A stretch of DNA of 64,000 nucleotides from Chryseobacterium sp. E1 (GCA_019203745.1 CP078104.1:3844001-3908000), one strand, 5' to 3'. Positions 40,014-50,067 are shown, numbered from the stretch's first letter. Notes: generated from the sequence alone by a model not told the origin. A program made the numbers and translations.

Positions 40014-40623
40014 CTAATTTTTCTTCGAATCCCAGAACTCTTTTACAATCAGTTTGATATTCTGAAATGTACTTGGGAAAACCTCACTTTCAATCTGGGC
40101 GGTGTTTTTCCAGGCTACTTCAGTAATGCCTTCTTCTATCTGTGGTGTTGAAGTGTCTTCACCATTGAAGTTCATTTCAAACCAATGGGTACACTTCAGA
40201 ATCTTCTCACCGTTTCTTTCAATATAGATATGGTAAGTTGTATTGATAAACGCTATAAGTTCCACATTCTTCAGACCGGTTTCTTCTTCAATTTCCCGCA
40301 CTGCAGATTCTTCCCTGGATTCTCCTTTTTCCATTTTTCCTTTAGGAAGATCCCATCTGCCCAGCCGTTTGATGAAAAGAGTTTCTCCGTCAGAATTATT
40401 CACAAGACCTCCTGCAGCTTCAATGATTCTGAAAAGCTTCTGAAACTCTTTCCAGATCTCATCTATATTATCACCATAAACGTTCAGTTCATTCACAGAA
40501 GTATTCTCCAAAAGATCCAATGCTATCTCTAAAGTCGTGAAACTTTCATACCCAAGTTTTTTTCAAGTTCCTCAGGTTGTCTGGATATCAATAATTTTTT
40601 TCGTTCACAAAAACTTTATACAT
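40014..40623 (-). CDS. Nudix hydrolase (two frameshifts near the start)
   Basis: 203 residues after repair, starting MYKVFVNEKKLLISRQPEEL at 40623. The Nudix box GKMEKGESREESAVREIEEE followed by TGL is complete (GX5EX7REUXEEXGU), at about residues 100-122. Such enzymes cleave nucleoside diphosphate-linked compounds. Two missing bases hide the first 35 residues: an A in the A7 run near 40590 and a T near 40545 (minus strand GGGTATGAAAG, repaired to LGYESF). Without the repair an internal start at 40520 gives 168 residues. Confidence 0.88.
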
Positions 40624-41209
40624 TTTCAATATTTATTGGAGGTATTGGTAATCAGTTATTTGTATTTTGTAAAAATTGTAAAGCAGGTAAATATTCCTGC
40701 CGGTTTAATTGTCTTTCTACTAAAATATCTTCACAAATATATAAAATAAAGGACAAAATGTTCCGCTAAGGGCTTTATTTTTCTTCTCATAACAAATGTT
40801 TGCACGTGGCTTAAATGATTTCAGTATGATAAGATTTGAACAATGATAGCTGATAATGCCGGACCATCTTAAAAGGTGCATCAATAGGGTTTTGGCTTCC
40901 GGTTTAATAGGATGAGGACTTTGCTCAACGGCCTTATAAGAACAGATGCAGATGATTTTAGATGTTTCACATATTATTAAATGCAGATCTGCTTTTAAAA
41001 GTCTGTTTTGGGTGGTGTCTTTGTTGATTTTTTTATAATTTTGTTGTTATAGCAAATAGGAGTCTGTCATTCATCCACTCTTGTAAGAGGGCTTTGCAGT
41101 CTTAAAAGGTTTTGGAACTTCCAATTGCTGTTAACAGTCACTGATTGTTAAGTTGATATGCCTGGTAATTCCGGGTGTGCAGAAATTAAAATTTAAATAC
41201 AAAATAAAA
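40624..41209. other. 586-base stretch without a recognised gene
   Basis: Both strands were read in all frames between the Nudix start and the SRPBCC ATG. Stops are frequent, and adding single bases to homopolymers does not yield a family I recognise. The region contains GGTGCATCAATAGGGTTTTG and AGTCTGTTTTGGGTGGTGTC words but no clear promoter or hairpin. It may be a decayed gene or long leader. Confidence 0.4.
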
Positions 41210-41599
41210 ATGAATTTAGAAGGACGAAAAATTATTGTCAATAAATCATCCAAAGAACTTACAGAGTTATTGAAATCACCAGAAAATTATAAAGATTTTA
41301 TGCCGGATGGTCTTCAAAAATTTGAAACCAGAGATAACGGTTTTAAATTCGGATTGCAGGGAATGCCTGAAATCGCTTTGAAAATTGATGAAGTAGATGA
41401 TCAGAAAGCTGTGTTGAGATCTGCAAGCTCAAGTTTGGATTTTTCATTAACGGCGACTTTAAACCCGATCAGTGAAAACCAGACAGAAGTTCAGATGTTG
41501 TTTGAAGGAAAATTCAATCCGTTTATCAAAATGATGGTTGAAAAGCCCCTACAGAACTTTATCAATACGCTGACAGATAAGATCGAAGCCTACAAATAA
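41210..41599 (+). CDS. SRPBCC (START-like) fold protein
   Basis: Intact, 129 residues, starting MNLEGRKIIVNKSSKELTEL at 41210; an in-frame ATG 57 bases upstream would add residues with no match to the fold. The pattern of a first helix after strand 1, LLKSPENYKDFMPDGLQKFE, and the long closing helix KMMVEKPLQNFINTLTDKIE are those of the SRPBCC superfamily (polyketide cyclase/START). The ligand is unknown. A terminator follows directly. Confidence 0.8.
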   Translation: MNLEGRKIIVNKSSKELTELLKSPENYKDFMPDGLQKFETRDNGFKFGLQGMPEIALKIDEVDDQKAVLRSASSSLDFSLTATLNPISENQTEVQMLFEGKFNPFIKMMVEKPLQNFINTLTDKIEAYK

Positions 41600-41604
41600 T
41601 ATAC

Positions 41605-41633
41605 AAAAAACCTTCAGCAATGAAGGTTTTTTT
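41605..41633 (+). terminator. Terminator after the SRPBCC gene
   Basis: AAAAAACCTTCA (41605-41616) pairs with TGAAGGTTTTTTT (41621-41633) around GCAA. Confidence 0.9.
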
Positions 41634-41799
41634 ATTGAGAGTCTGTGCTTTTATTCCTGAGAAGCAAAATAGAAAAAGAAGGATCAATGCAGGTTTTCCG
41701 GATATAAAGTCTTTTTTAAATCTTACTAACGATGCTTTAAGTTATCCGGCGACACTGTATGGGCTTTTCCTATTTTAAATCTTCTCATTTGCAGTATTT

Positions 41800-41977
41800 T
41801 TAATAAGCACCAATTAACTCTACTTTTATTTCGGGGATTTCTTTGGGCTGGAGAGGAATGGGGTATTTCTTAAAACCTTTAGCCTGTCCTGGTTACTTTT
41901 GCAACCGGAAAATACACTTCCTGCAATCACGGTTAACAATAATAGACCGATCACTGTCTGAAGTCCTGCTTTTTCAT
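41800..41977 (-). CDS. Small lipoprotein (two frameshifts)
   Basis: 59 residues after repair, not visible as one frame. From the ATG at 41977: MKKAGLQTVIGLLLLTVIAG, then SVFSGCKSNQDRLKGFKKYP and IPLQPKEIPEIKVELIGAY. A signal peptide with lipobox VFSGC predicts lipidation at Cys 26. One A is missing just after the ATG (ATGAAAAAGCAGG) and one G near 41873 (CTAAAGGTTTTAAG). It starts 23 bases after the repaired stop of the beta-helix gene on the same strand, so the two are probably co-expressed. I do not recognise a family. Confidence 0.55.
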
Positions 41978-41999
41978 GTCTCAGTTGTTTTGTATTAGA

Positions 42000-43053
42000 C
42001 TACCGGTTCTTTTTAAAAAGCCCTGCTTTTAAGTCTGAACCTATTGAGCCTTCTGCCAGTTGCAGGTAATTTCTTTTACTTTGATCCTTTTATTTTTACT
42101 GTTCCTGTAGTCTGTACATTTTTCATTTCCAGAAAATCGGTTGAAGTGGCATCGCTGTCGCTTAACGGACCGCTTCCATATCCTGCAAGCTTATTATAAT
42201 CTGTGAAAATACAGTCAGAAGCTTTATAGCTGCGTTTACTGCCTTTTTCCCTGATCCATACCGTACTGGTACCGGCTATAATATTATGATGAAAATCGAA
42301 ATCATCCCCATGGGTACCCTGGGTAGTCCATACACCACAGAAATATCCACCATATACCAGCGAATGGCTCATGGCACTGCGACTGCCTTTCCCTCCGTTA
42401 TTTTTCCAGAAAACAACCGGGATTTTACAGTTGAAAAAGACGCAATGATCAATCACCAGGCCATAGCCATTAGCGATAACTCCTACATGCAATGGTAAAA
42501 CATCAGCATTTCCTGTAAACAGACATTGGGTTACGAGCAGATCGTCCAGGCTTTTTCCATCACGCCAGATGGGATACGAACGGCGTAGGTTGGTACCGTC
42601 TATATAAGAATAATCCGGGCTTCCGGTAAAGCGGAGACCTTCAATAGTGACATGGCTTACTTCAGGCTGTATGCCTCTTGCTTCCAGCCCTCCCACACCT
42701 GGCTCCAATGGTACTGCTGTCACTATCACAGGCATCTTTTGAGGAGTCCAGTCTGCATCATCAGGCATCACTTCTGCACGAATGACAAGGCGGTCTTTAA
42801 GGCTATATTTATCATTGGTGAATATAACCGTTTGCGTTAATAGGTGTATCCCTTCTGAAAGGAAAATGGTTGTAGCTTCCTTCTGCTTGTTTGAGTTGAC
42901 CCGTTTGGCGGCTTCCATGATGGTCCTTAGCGGCTGTGACTTTGTTCCGGCACTCACATCGTTACCTGTCTGAGGATTTACGTATAATTGCTCTGCCTGT
43001 ATCAGGAGCAGGTTCAGTATAAAAAGTAGTAAACTAAATGTATATTTTATCAT
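42000..43053 (-). CDS. Secreted right-handed beta-helix protein (frameshift near the C-terminus)
   Basis: 351 residues after repair. MIKYTFSLLLFILNLLLIQA is a signal peptide, then LYVNPQTGNDVSAGTKSQPL and RTIMEAAKRVNSNKQKEATT, the entry of pectate-lyase-like beta-helix proteins. Coils follow with VTIEGLRFTGSPD, LVTQCLFTGNADVLPLHVGV, LVIDHCVFFNCKIPVVFWKN and MSHSLVYGGYFCGVWTTQGT. Read as given it ends at 42076 (KIKGSK). Adding two A (or removing one) in the A run near 42086 extends it with KDQSKRNYLQLAEGSIGSDL and KAGLFKKNR. Likely binds or cleaves a polysaccharide, perhaps a sulfated or uronic acid glycan; no catalytic residue can be named. Confidence 0.8.
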
Positions 43054-43125
43054 GTTCCTTTTTTTTTTGTAAAATTAGGAACAGTTTTGCCTTCTAAAAG
43101 GTCATTTTATCTTTAAAATGATCAT

Positions 43126-43991
43126 TTAAATATTCTTGCGGTATTGTTGAGGGGTGATTCCGGTAAGTTTTTTAAAGAAACGGTTAAAATTAGAGGGATC
43201 TGAGAAGCCGAAATCATAAGAAATCTCTTTGGCAGATTTGTTCTGGTAAAGTTGTTTCTTTATTTCTGAAATAAGCTTGTAATGAATCATTTGCTGAGCA
43301 GATAACCCGCTGAACTGTCTGCAGATTTTATTAAGGAAGCCTGTACTCACATTAAGCATCTGGGAATACGCTTCAACACTTCGGTCATTCACAAATCTCT
43401 TTTCCAGTAAAGAGCGGAATCTATAAAAATCCGAATGTACATAGGTATCTCTCTGAACATTATATACTCCTGCATAATAACGGTTGAGAATGACAAGCAG
43501 CTGATATAAAAGTGATCGGATCAAATGATTGCTGTCATTCTGAAGCTGCCCAAATTCCAGTTCTATACCACGCAAAAGTTCCAGACACTTTTCAAATGCT
43601 TCCTCAGATATTTTCATTTCGGTGGGGCTTGAATACTGGTGGAAATATTGAAACCGGTAAAGGAACAATTCATCCGAAAAAAAAGATGAAGAAAATCTTT
43701 TTCAAAAAGCAGGGTATAGCCTTTGATATTCTCTTCAATTTCCCAGTGACGTACCTGTCCGGGACTTGTGAAAATAATCGTTCTGGGAGCGATATGTATT
43801 TTATTTTCATCCAGTGTAAAAGTTCCTGCCCCTTCTTCTATAAAAAGAATTTCGTAAAAACTAAGCTGGTGCAGCGTCTGATCTAATACGAAATGATTCA
43901 GTGTTTCGATACGCCCGATGTCCAAAAGAAGCTCCTGGCCATACTTGCATGGGAGAAAATGATACGTTTTAATTTTTGTCACTGATGCCAT
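43126..43991 (-). CDS. AraC-family transcriptional regulator (one frameshift)
   Basis: 288 residues after repair. An N-terminal cupin-like sensor domain (FVLDQTLHQLSFYEILFIEE, GAGTFTLDENKIHIAPRTII) precedes the two helix-turn-helix units: SVEAYSQMLNVSTGFLNKIC and SAKEISYDFGFSDPSNFNRF with the closing FKKLTGITPQQYRKN. A C is missing near 43623 (minus strand GCCCCACC), which breaks the link between the halves. The beta-helix and lipoprotein genes follow on the same strand after 72 bases, so it may control them. Confidence 0.88.
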
Positions 43992-44128
43992 TTCTTTTAC
44001 AGTTTCCTTCTTGTTCTAAAGATGAACTAAAATACAAATTTTCTTCTGGCTATAGATTGACAACACCGCCAAACCTGTTTAAAGGTATATTTTTTACAGA
44101 TAAAGAATCAAAGAAAATAAAACTTTAA

Positions 44129-45169
44129 TTAAGCTATGATTCCTGAGCTATGATCAATAGTACTTCCTGTAGCGGAAGAAAGAACATTGATTTCATTATT
44201 CATTCTTAAAACTCCCATGAAAGCAAAGATCAGCGCTTCTTTATAATCAATGATCTCTTTTTCAGGAATGACGATTCCGGAGTTTGTTTTTGCTTTTATT
44301 TTTTCGATTAAAAAAGTATTAGAGGCTCCTCCTCCCGTAATCAGGATATCTTTTATATGATGAGTATTGATAACGTTGGCGATTTGTTGAGCCGTGTGCT
44401 CGGTAAACGTGGCCAGTGCATCTGAAACCTCTATGTTTTCCAGAGCAGGAAAAATATATTCATTACACCATTCTATTCCTAATGATTTAGGATGGGGCTG
44501 ATGGTAAAAATCCAAAGAATTAAACCGGTTCAGCAGGTCTTCATTGATCTTTCCCTGTCTTGAAAGGTCGCCGTTTTCATCAAAATCTTTACCCAGTTTC
44601 CGGGCCAGGCGATTGAGTACAATATTAACCGGGGCAATATCAAAGGCAATTCTTTTACCGTCGGATTGTAAAGAAATATTGGAAAAACCACCGAGGTTAA
44701 GGCATGCGCCGTACTTTGAAAAAGTAATTCATCGCCGATAGGGACCAAAGGGGCTCCATTTCCCTGCATCAGAACGTCCTGGGTCCTGAAATCATAGATT
44801 ACCGGTAAACCTGTTTCCAGTCTGATGGCACGGCCGTCACCGATCTGAAGGGTAAATTTTCTCTGAGGCTGATGAAAAACCGTATGACCGTGGGAAGCTA
44901 TCAGATCAATATTTTCCAACTGATGCTGATCTATAAATTCCCTGACTTTCTGCCCAAGATAAAAGCCATAATCGGAATTCAGTTCCAGCAGATCTTCCGC
45001 AGAAAGGTGAATTGAATTTTTCAGTCTTTTTCCCAGTCGTCAGAATAGGGAATGGTCTCTGCCTTCAGGATGCGGAAAGTCCATTGGTCCTGCCTGTCAA
45101 ATTCAGCAAAGCAGATATCCAACCCGTCGAGACTTGTTCGGACATGAGCCCGATTGCCAGAGTTTTCAT
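44129..45169 (-). CDS. anmK: Anhydro-N-acetylmuramic acid kinase AnmK (three frameshifts)
   Basis: 347 residues after repair. AnmK phosphorylates 1,6-anhydro-MurNAc during cell wall recycling. Its start MKTLAIGLMSGTSLDGLDIC is diagnostic, with DLIASHGHTVFHQPQRKFTL, QIGDGRAIRLETGLPVIYDF and ILITGGGASNTFLIEKIKAK. Missing bases are a G near 45139 (TGTCCGAACAAG), an A near 45027 and a T near 44725. In the given sequence it is fused in frame to lptC because the lptC stop has also lost a base. Following lptC in an operon fits envelope biogenesis. Confidence 0.92.
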
Positions 45170-45179
45170 GGTGAAAAAT

Positions 45180-45767
45180 TTATTTTTATTCTCAGAAATT
45201 CTTTTGGAATTGAAATCTCCGGAGTTGTTATAGAATGTGTATTCAGAAAAATCATCTTTCGCTGTCATTCCGTTGGCTCCTACAAGGGTAGAGCCGTCTT
45301 CCATGGTAACGAACACTGTATCTTTGGTATAGATCCTCTTTTTCTCTGATCCCAGAAGATGCTTTGCATTGCAAACTTTTGGCCTTCATTGGTGGTGATT
45401 CTTACGTTGCCTTTAGCTTCGTAAAATTGTTTATAATCGTAAAATTTAGCGTATTTTGCCTTGATCGTTCCCGGGATTTTTGGTTTTTTCTTATCATAAA
45501 ACTGAATATCAACTCCTCTTCTGGCAACAGTATAAGGACTGTCAATCAGCTCATATTTTTCTATAATAGGAGCTTTTGCCCTGAGGATGATAAATCCGGA
45601 GTCACGCTGTACGATATTGGCATTATTAATGATCTGTGAAGGAAAGTTTTTACTCTGATTCCCTTTACTTTTGGTAAGGTCTTCTTCACAGGATGTCAAT
45701 ATAAAAAATATAGCACAACTAAAAAGGCATGCTATATTTTTATATGATATTTTTTTGAAAAATTCAT
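45180..45767 (-). CDS. lptC: LPS export periplasmic protein LptC (three frameshifts)
   Basis: About 196 residues after repair. MNFSKKISYKNIACLFSCAI then FFILTSCEEDL is a signal anchor with a Cys; the body has the OstA/LptC beta-jellyroll words RRGVDIQFYDKKKPKIPGTI, KAKYAKFYDYKQFYEAKGNV and TTNEGQKFAMQSIFWDQRKK. LptC passes lipopolysaccharide between LptB2FG and LptA in the periplasm. A bases are missing near 45753 and 45344. A third near 45186 removes the stop; AATAAAAAATAA would end the protein SENKK. In the unrepaired sequence the frame reads through into anmK. Confidence 0.87.
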
Positions 45768-45768
45768 T

Positions 45769-47059
45769 CTAGTTATAAAGAGTCTTTCTGAACCATTTAT
45801 CAGCAAAATTGAAGCCGACTCTCAGGTTGATAAAATTCTGGTTGATCAGATTGTTATTAAGAGTTCCTCTCTTACCCACCTCTAATCCTATTTCAAGACC
45901 GCTCATTCTTGTAATACTGCTGTTTTTGAATGGTAACATTACTCCTGCAGAAATACCGAATTTGTTGATGCTGTTCCTTCAAGCTTCAGATTTCCTCTTT
46001 CATAGAAAGCTCCATATCTGTAGATCACTCTTGAGAAATAATTTCTGAAGTTATTGTAGTTGGGAAGGTACCATCCTCCGGCAGAAATTCTGTAAGTATC
46101 CTGGAAGTCTATCGTTTTCCCGAAGTAAGAAATATCTTCTCCTTTTTTATAATCAAGCTGTCCGGAAACAAACCAGTGATTTTCACTTCCGTATCCGGCT
46201 CCTAATGAAACCTGGAAAGGGATAAGATTTTTAGAACTTACACTTTTCTGATCCAGAACACTGATGCTTTCAGTGATTTTAGTACCGGCTTTTTCGTCAG
46301 CATATCTATAGGTACTGTTGGTATAATCCGTTGTTGCATTACTGGTATTTCCAAAAGTAGCAGTAGCACCCAACGTCAGTTTTTATCCGTACGGGTATTG
46401 ATCGTCTGGTAGCTTGTACCTAAAGTAAAATTAAAGTTTCTGATTCTGTTTTTAGTTTCATAGCCATTAACGTACTCAGTACCTACTGCACGGAATTCAT
46501 TAAGATCATTCAAATCCCCGAAATAAAGATTGGCTCTTGCACCTACAGAGAATTCCTGACTGATTTTATAGGCAACGGCAAGCTGGGCAATATTTACGGT
46601 CCCGTTTCCTTTGAAATTATTTCTGTACAGAAGAGCTCCGTCCGCATCCTTTTGATCCGTCTGGATGTCATAGCTTTTAGAACTGTAAGGCTGGTAAGAG
46701 ATTCCCATTTTCACTTTTGGAGATAATGGAAATGCCAGTGAAATATTGGAAAGATACGTAGAATGCTTTGTAGATTTCATATCGTTATAGTTCGATTTGA
46801 AATAATTGTTTTCGTTGGTAGCTTCCAGTCTGATACTTGTAAGTTCAAAATTGGCGTTGTTGGCCGGGTTGGCAAAATTGAAACTGCTGGTAAAGTCGCT
46901 AATAAAAGCTGTTGATATACCTCCCATGGAAGCAGTTTCGATCGTATTATCATATTTTACATCTCCGATTCCGTATGCAGCATAAGGAGAGTTACTTAGA
47001 CTCTGTGCATTTAGAAAATATCCAACTGATATGAATGATACTACAAAGATTTTTTTCAT
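45769..47059 (-). CDS. Outer membrane beta-barrel protein (FadL/OmpP1-like fold; two frameshifts)
   Basis: 430 residues after repair. MKKIFVVSFISVGYFLNAQS is a signal peptide, then SPYAAYGIGDVKYDNTIETA and SMGGISTAFISDFTSSFNFA, the usual opening of Bacteroidetes OmpP1/PorV-type 14-stranded barrels. Alternating strands follow to the C-terminal LRVGFNFADKWFRKTLYN. Missing bases are an A near 46378 and a G near 45966. The TAG of this gene overlaps the neighbouring lptC (TAGAATG). The role, transport of hydrophobic substrates or a barrel of unknown kind, is not fixed. Confidence 0.78.
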
Positions 47060-47285
47060 TCTTTCTTTTTAAAACAATGCGCAAATATCTTAAATATTAA
47101 TGAATTGTAAAAATTATATGTGGTTAAAGTTTGTTAAGGCCCGGTATAATGGGAAATTTTGAATCTTTACAGATTATTTATGTCAATTGCGAATAGTTAT
47201 TTTACAATGTTTTTGATTTTTTCAGGCTGAAAACTGATCTTTAACTTTGTGAAGCAAAAATTGACCACCGGTTATCATGATTCAC

Positions 47286-47314
47286 TTTGCGTCAGCAAAA
47301 ATTCTTTATCTTTG
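47286..47314 (+). promoter_or_regulatory. Promoter of holB, probably leaderless
   Basis: TTTG (47286-47289), a 17-base spacer and TATCTTTG (47307-47314), both exact consensus. The ATG at 47319 is only four bases (AAAC) after the box, so transcription would begin at the start codon. Confidence 0.75.
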
Positions 47315-47318
47315 AAAC

Positions 47319-48433
47319 ATGAATTGGGAGAATATCGCCGGACAGGTGAATCTGAAAAAACTTCTTAGAGAAAGTATTGCCGAAAACAGAGTGAGCCATG
47401 CCCAGCTTTTCGTAGGAAAAGAGGGATACGGGACATTACCTATGGTATTGGCTTATGCAAAAGAAATTTTAAGTCAGGAAAATGAGCATGCTGCCGTAAA
47501 GGTAGAACATCTCAATCACCTGGATCTGCATTTCAGCTTTCCTGTTTTTACCGATAACAGAAACTCGTTAAGCAAAAGTAAATTTGATGAATTCAGGGAC
47601 ATGATCCTTGCTTCACCTTACGCAAGCTATGACGACTGGACTGCCTTTCTTGAATCTGAAAATAAACAGCTATTTATCTCGGCAGATGAAGTGGATGACC
47701 AGAACCAGAAATTTGCATTGAAAAGTTTTGAAGGCGGAACCAAAATTCTCATCGTGTGGAGGGCCGATAAAATGAATGTTGCTGCCTCCAACAAATTCCT
47801 GAAATTCCTGGAAGAGCCCCTGCAAAGACCATTATTCTTCTTACGGCAGAAAATACCAACGACATACTTCCTACTATTCTTTCCAGAACACAGATTGTAG
47901 AAGTTCCCAGAATACAGGATGAAGACCTGGAACAATACCTTAAACAGAATCATTCCGTAACTGATGAAAAGGTGAGAGAAGTAGTACATGAAGCTCAGGA
48001 AACCTTAATGAAGCCATAAAACTACTGAAGTCAGGAGATAAGACCAATGAATTTGAACAGTTATTTGTACAGTGGGTGAGGGACGCATTTATGGTAAAAA
48101 AGAAACCTGCCTATCTCAAGAGCATTATTTTCTGGGCAAGGGAAATTGCAGGATGGAACAGAGAAAAAAAAAAACTTTTTAAACTACTGTTCAGAGATTT
48201 TCAGATTGGCGTTGCTGCAGAATTATCAGTCTGAAAACCTGGTGTACAAAAAAATCAATGCCAACGGATTCAATTGGGACGGGTTTTCAAAATATATAAG
48301 CGGTGCCAATATTGAAAGTATTCTGGAAGAAATCAATGCGGCTGACCTGCACCTGACCCGGAACGGAAATCCTAAAATCATATGGACCGATCTTGGAATC
48401 AAACTGTCAAGATATATTCACAAGAGTGTATAA
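47319..48433 (+). CDS. holB: DNA polymerase III subunit delta' (HolB-like; about four missing bases)
   Basis: 372 residues after repair. The clamp-loader AAA+ layout is clear: MNWENIAGQVNLKKLLRESI, then ENRVSHAQLFVGKEGYGTLP (P-loop-like GKEGYGT without the Lys-Thr of an active ATPase, normal for delta'). It continues with SADEVDDQN, ILIVWRADKMNVAASNKFLK and FLEEPPAKTIILLTAENTND, plus the SRTQ arginine finger word. Missing are one C near 47819, one G near 48000 and two A (or one extra) in the A run near 48169. An essential gene. Confidence 0.85.
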
Positions 48434-48443
48434 TATATAAGCT

Positions 48444-48470
48444 AAACTCCGGGAATCTCCGGAGTTTTAT
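48444..48470 (+). terminator. Terminator after holB
   Basis: AAACTCCGG (48444-48452) pairs with CCGGAGTTT (48459-48467), followed by TATTTTT. Confidence 0.8.
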
Positions 48471-48477
48471 TTTTCAG

Positions 48478-48706
48478 TTACTTTTTATTAAGCTGCCTTT
48501 TTATTTTGGAAGTCTTCTTAGAAGTGTTGTCAGCTGTTTTTGCTTTGGTGTCACAATCTTTGTGATGTCCGTCAGTACATGATTTTTATCTTTCACCGAA
48601 CATTCCTTTTTATCTTTTCCTGCACAGCATCCACCTTCTTTAGGCTTTTCCTGAGCATAGCTGAATGTGAATAAGCCGATGGCAAGAACTGAGATTATTT
48701 TTTCAT
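48478..48706 (-). CDS. Small secreted Cys/His-rich protein (two frameshifts)
   Basis: 76 residues after repair, not visible as one frame. From the ATG at 48706: MKKIISVLAIGLFTFSYAQE, a signal peptide, then KPKEGGCCAGKDKKECSVKD and KKSCTDGHHKDCDTKAKTAD and a Lys-rich tail. Five Cys (CC, EC, SC, DC) and two His suggest a metal-binding or disulfide role. An A is missing at 48697-48702 (ATGAAAAAATAA) and another near 48585. It lies between holB and a minus-strand gene that follows the same direction. I do not recognise a family. Confidence 0.6.
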
Positions 48707-48749
48707 GGTCTAAAATTTTAAGTAATCTAATGTAATATTTTTCGCTTAC

Positions 48750-49824
48750 CTACGAATTTTTTAATGAGGCCTGGAATTCCTGAAGCTCTTTTTCCATAAA
48801 ATCAGGATCATTGAGCTGTTTCCGCATTGATTTAATATTGCCTATGGTACTTTCCAGAGCCGTTTTGAACCACGGAAATTCCTGGCTTAAAGAGGTCAGC
48901 TTTGCAAGTGCTCTCAAAGAATTATCAGTTTGTGATAGCTGTACCGCATGCTCATATCTGAAGACAGGGCAGTGATAATATTCATCTGCAATATAATCCC
49001 AGGCATCATTATCAGCTTCAGTATTCATCAGATACAGCATCGCAAAGATGGAGGAGTCTGTATACCCTTCAGAAAATTTAAAACAGTCAAAAACAGATTC
49101 AGTATCATTACGCTGTATCTTTTTGTCAAGTACCTCATGAAACAGCTGATGGGAAAGCTCTTTTTCAGAATGACTTCCTATGATATGAAGTACCGTTGCA
49201 TATTCTACTTTTACGGAATCATCTTCTGGATGATCATGATAGGCAGTTTCAATATAGTTTTTAGCAGATGGATTATTCAGCAGTGCCCTGTGTAATCTTG
49301 AAAGTGAAACAAGCTCTTCCTTGCTGAAACGTCTTTTGTCAGACATCTTTTCTTCAAAATAACGGAAAGCCTTTTTAGGATAACGGTCCTTTGTATACCT
49401 TTCAATCATCTGCCAGTCTTCAAGCTTTTCAATTTGAGACTCATCCCAGAAACGGTAAAATAATGAGATGCGGTCCCATTTTGACTGAATGCCCTTCCAT
49501 TCTCTGAAAAGATCCCCATACGCCTGATGTGCAGGACAGGGGCTACCTTTCTCATCCTGGATCTGAAGGTTGATATCAAGAGCAGGATCACAATGATACC
49601 TTTTGAATGCTTCTATGATTTCAAGATCGAAAAGATTTCCTTCTTCACTTATCGGGGCAATCGTCTCTTCTGAGATAATACTTGTCTCTTCTTCTGATGG
49701 AACTGTCGTTTCTTCAGGTAATACAGCCGTTATTACTTCGTCAGGGGAATCGGTGGCAAAAGTTACTTCGTTTGTGTGATCTTTTTTTCTTCTTCCTCTT
49801 AAAAAGGAAATCAAATAAGCCCAT
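48750..49824 (-). CDS. Protein of unknown function, TPR-like helical (possible frameshift near the start)
   Basis: About 358 residues. A start at 49824 gives MGLFDFLFKRKKK, then needs the A7 run near 49794 changed by minus one or plus two bases to reach DHTNEVTFATDSPDEV; a start at 49814 (MISFLRGRRKK) avoids the repair but is a less typical N-terminus. The body has no membrane segment and is rich in paired helices (RRFSKEELVSLSRLHRALLN, AKNYIETAYHDHPEDDSVKV), suggesting an alpha-solenoid. The N-terminal basic patch plus acidic stretch (EETTVPSEEETSIISEETIA) is notable. Function unknown. Confidence 0.6.
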
Positions 49825-49870
49825 AGAAATTGTTTTTGTAAATATAATATCTTTTTTACACTATTAAAGT

Positions 49871-49998
49871 CAGGAAGATTGAAGCTGTAAGAGGGAAGTT
49901 ATCAAAGTCTTTAGATGAACTGTAGCAGTAAAGTTTTCCTCAGGTTTATTTTATATAGTAAGTCCTCGGAACTTCCAGCCTCACTCTTCCAGCCTTTT
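49871..49998. repeat. Intergenic inverted repeat, copy D
   Basis: The left arm is CAGGAAGATTGAAGCTGTAA followed by GAGGGAAGTT (49871-49900); the right arm is AACTTCCAGCCTCACTCTTC followed by CAGCC (49970-49994). About 70 A/T-rich bases lie between them. It is the best-preserved copy with A. Confidence 0.75.
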
Positions 49999-50067
49999 CT
50001 TATCCATTTATAGAAACAATCTTTTATCTGCAATACATTAAATCTATCTTAAAAAATCAATCAATCG

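Noticed and set aside
40624..41209. A decayed gene between Nudix and SRPBCC (for example a pyrE remnant)
   Set aside because: No motif of PyrE or any other enzyme could be recovered in any frame, even with single-base repairs.
45065..45767. In-frame fusion of LptC and AnmK
   Set aside because: One more A near 45186 gives a stop ten bases before the anmK ATG, and both proteins then have usual ends.
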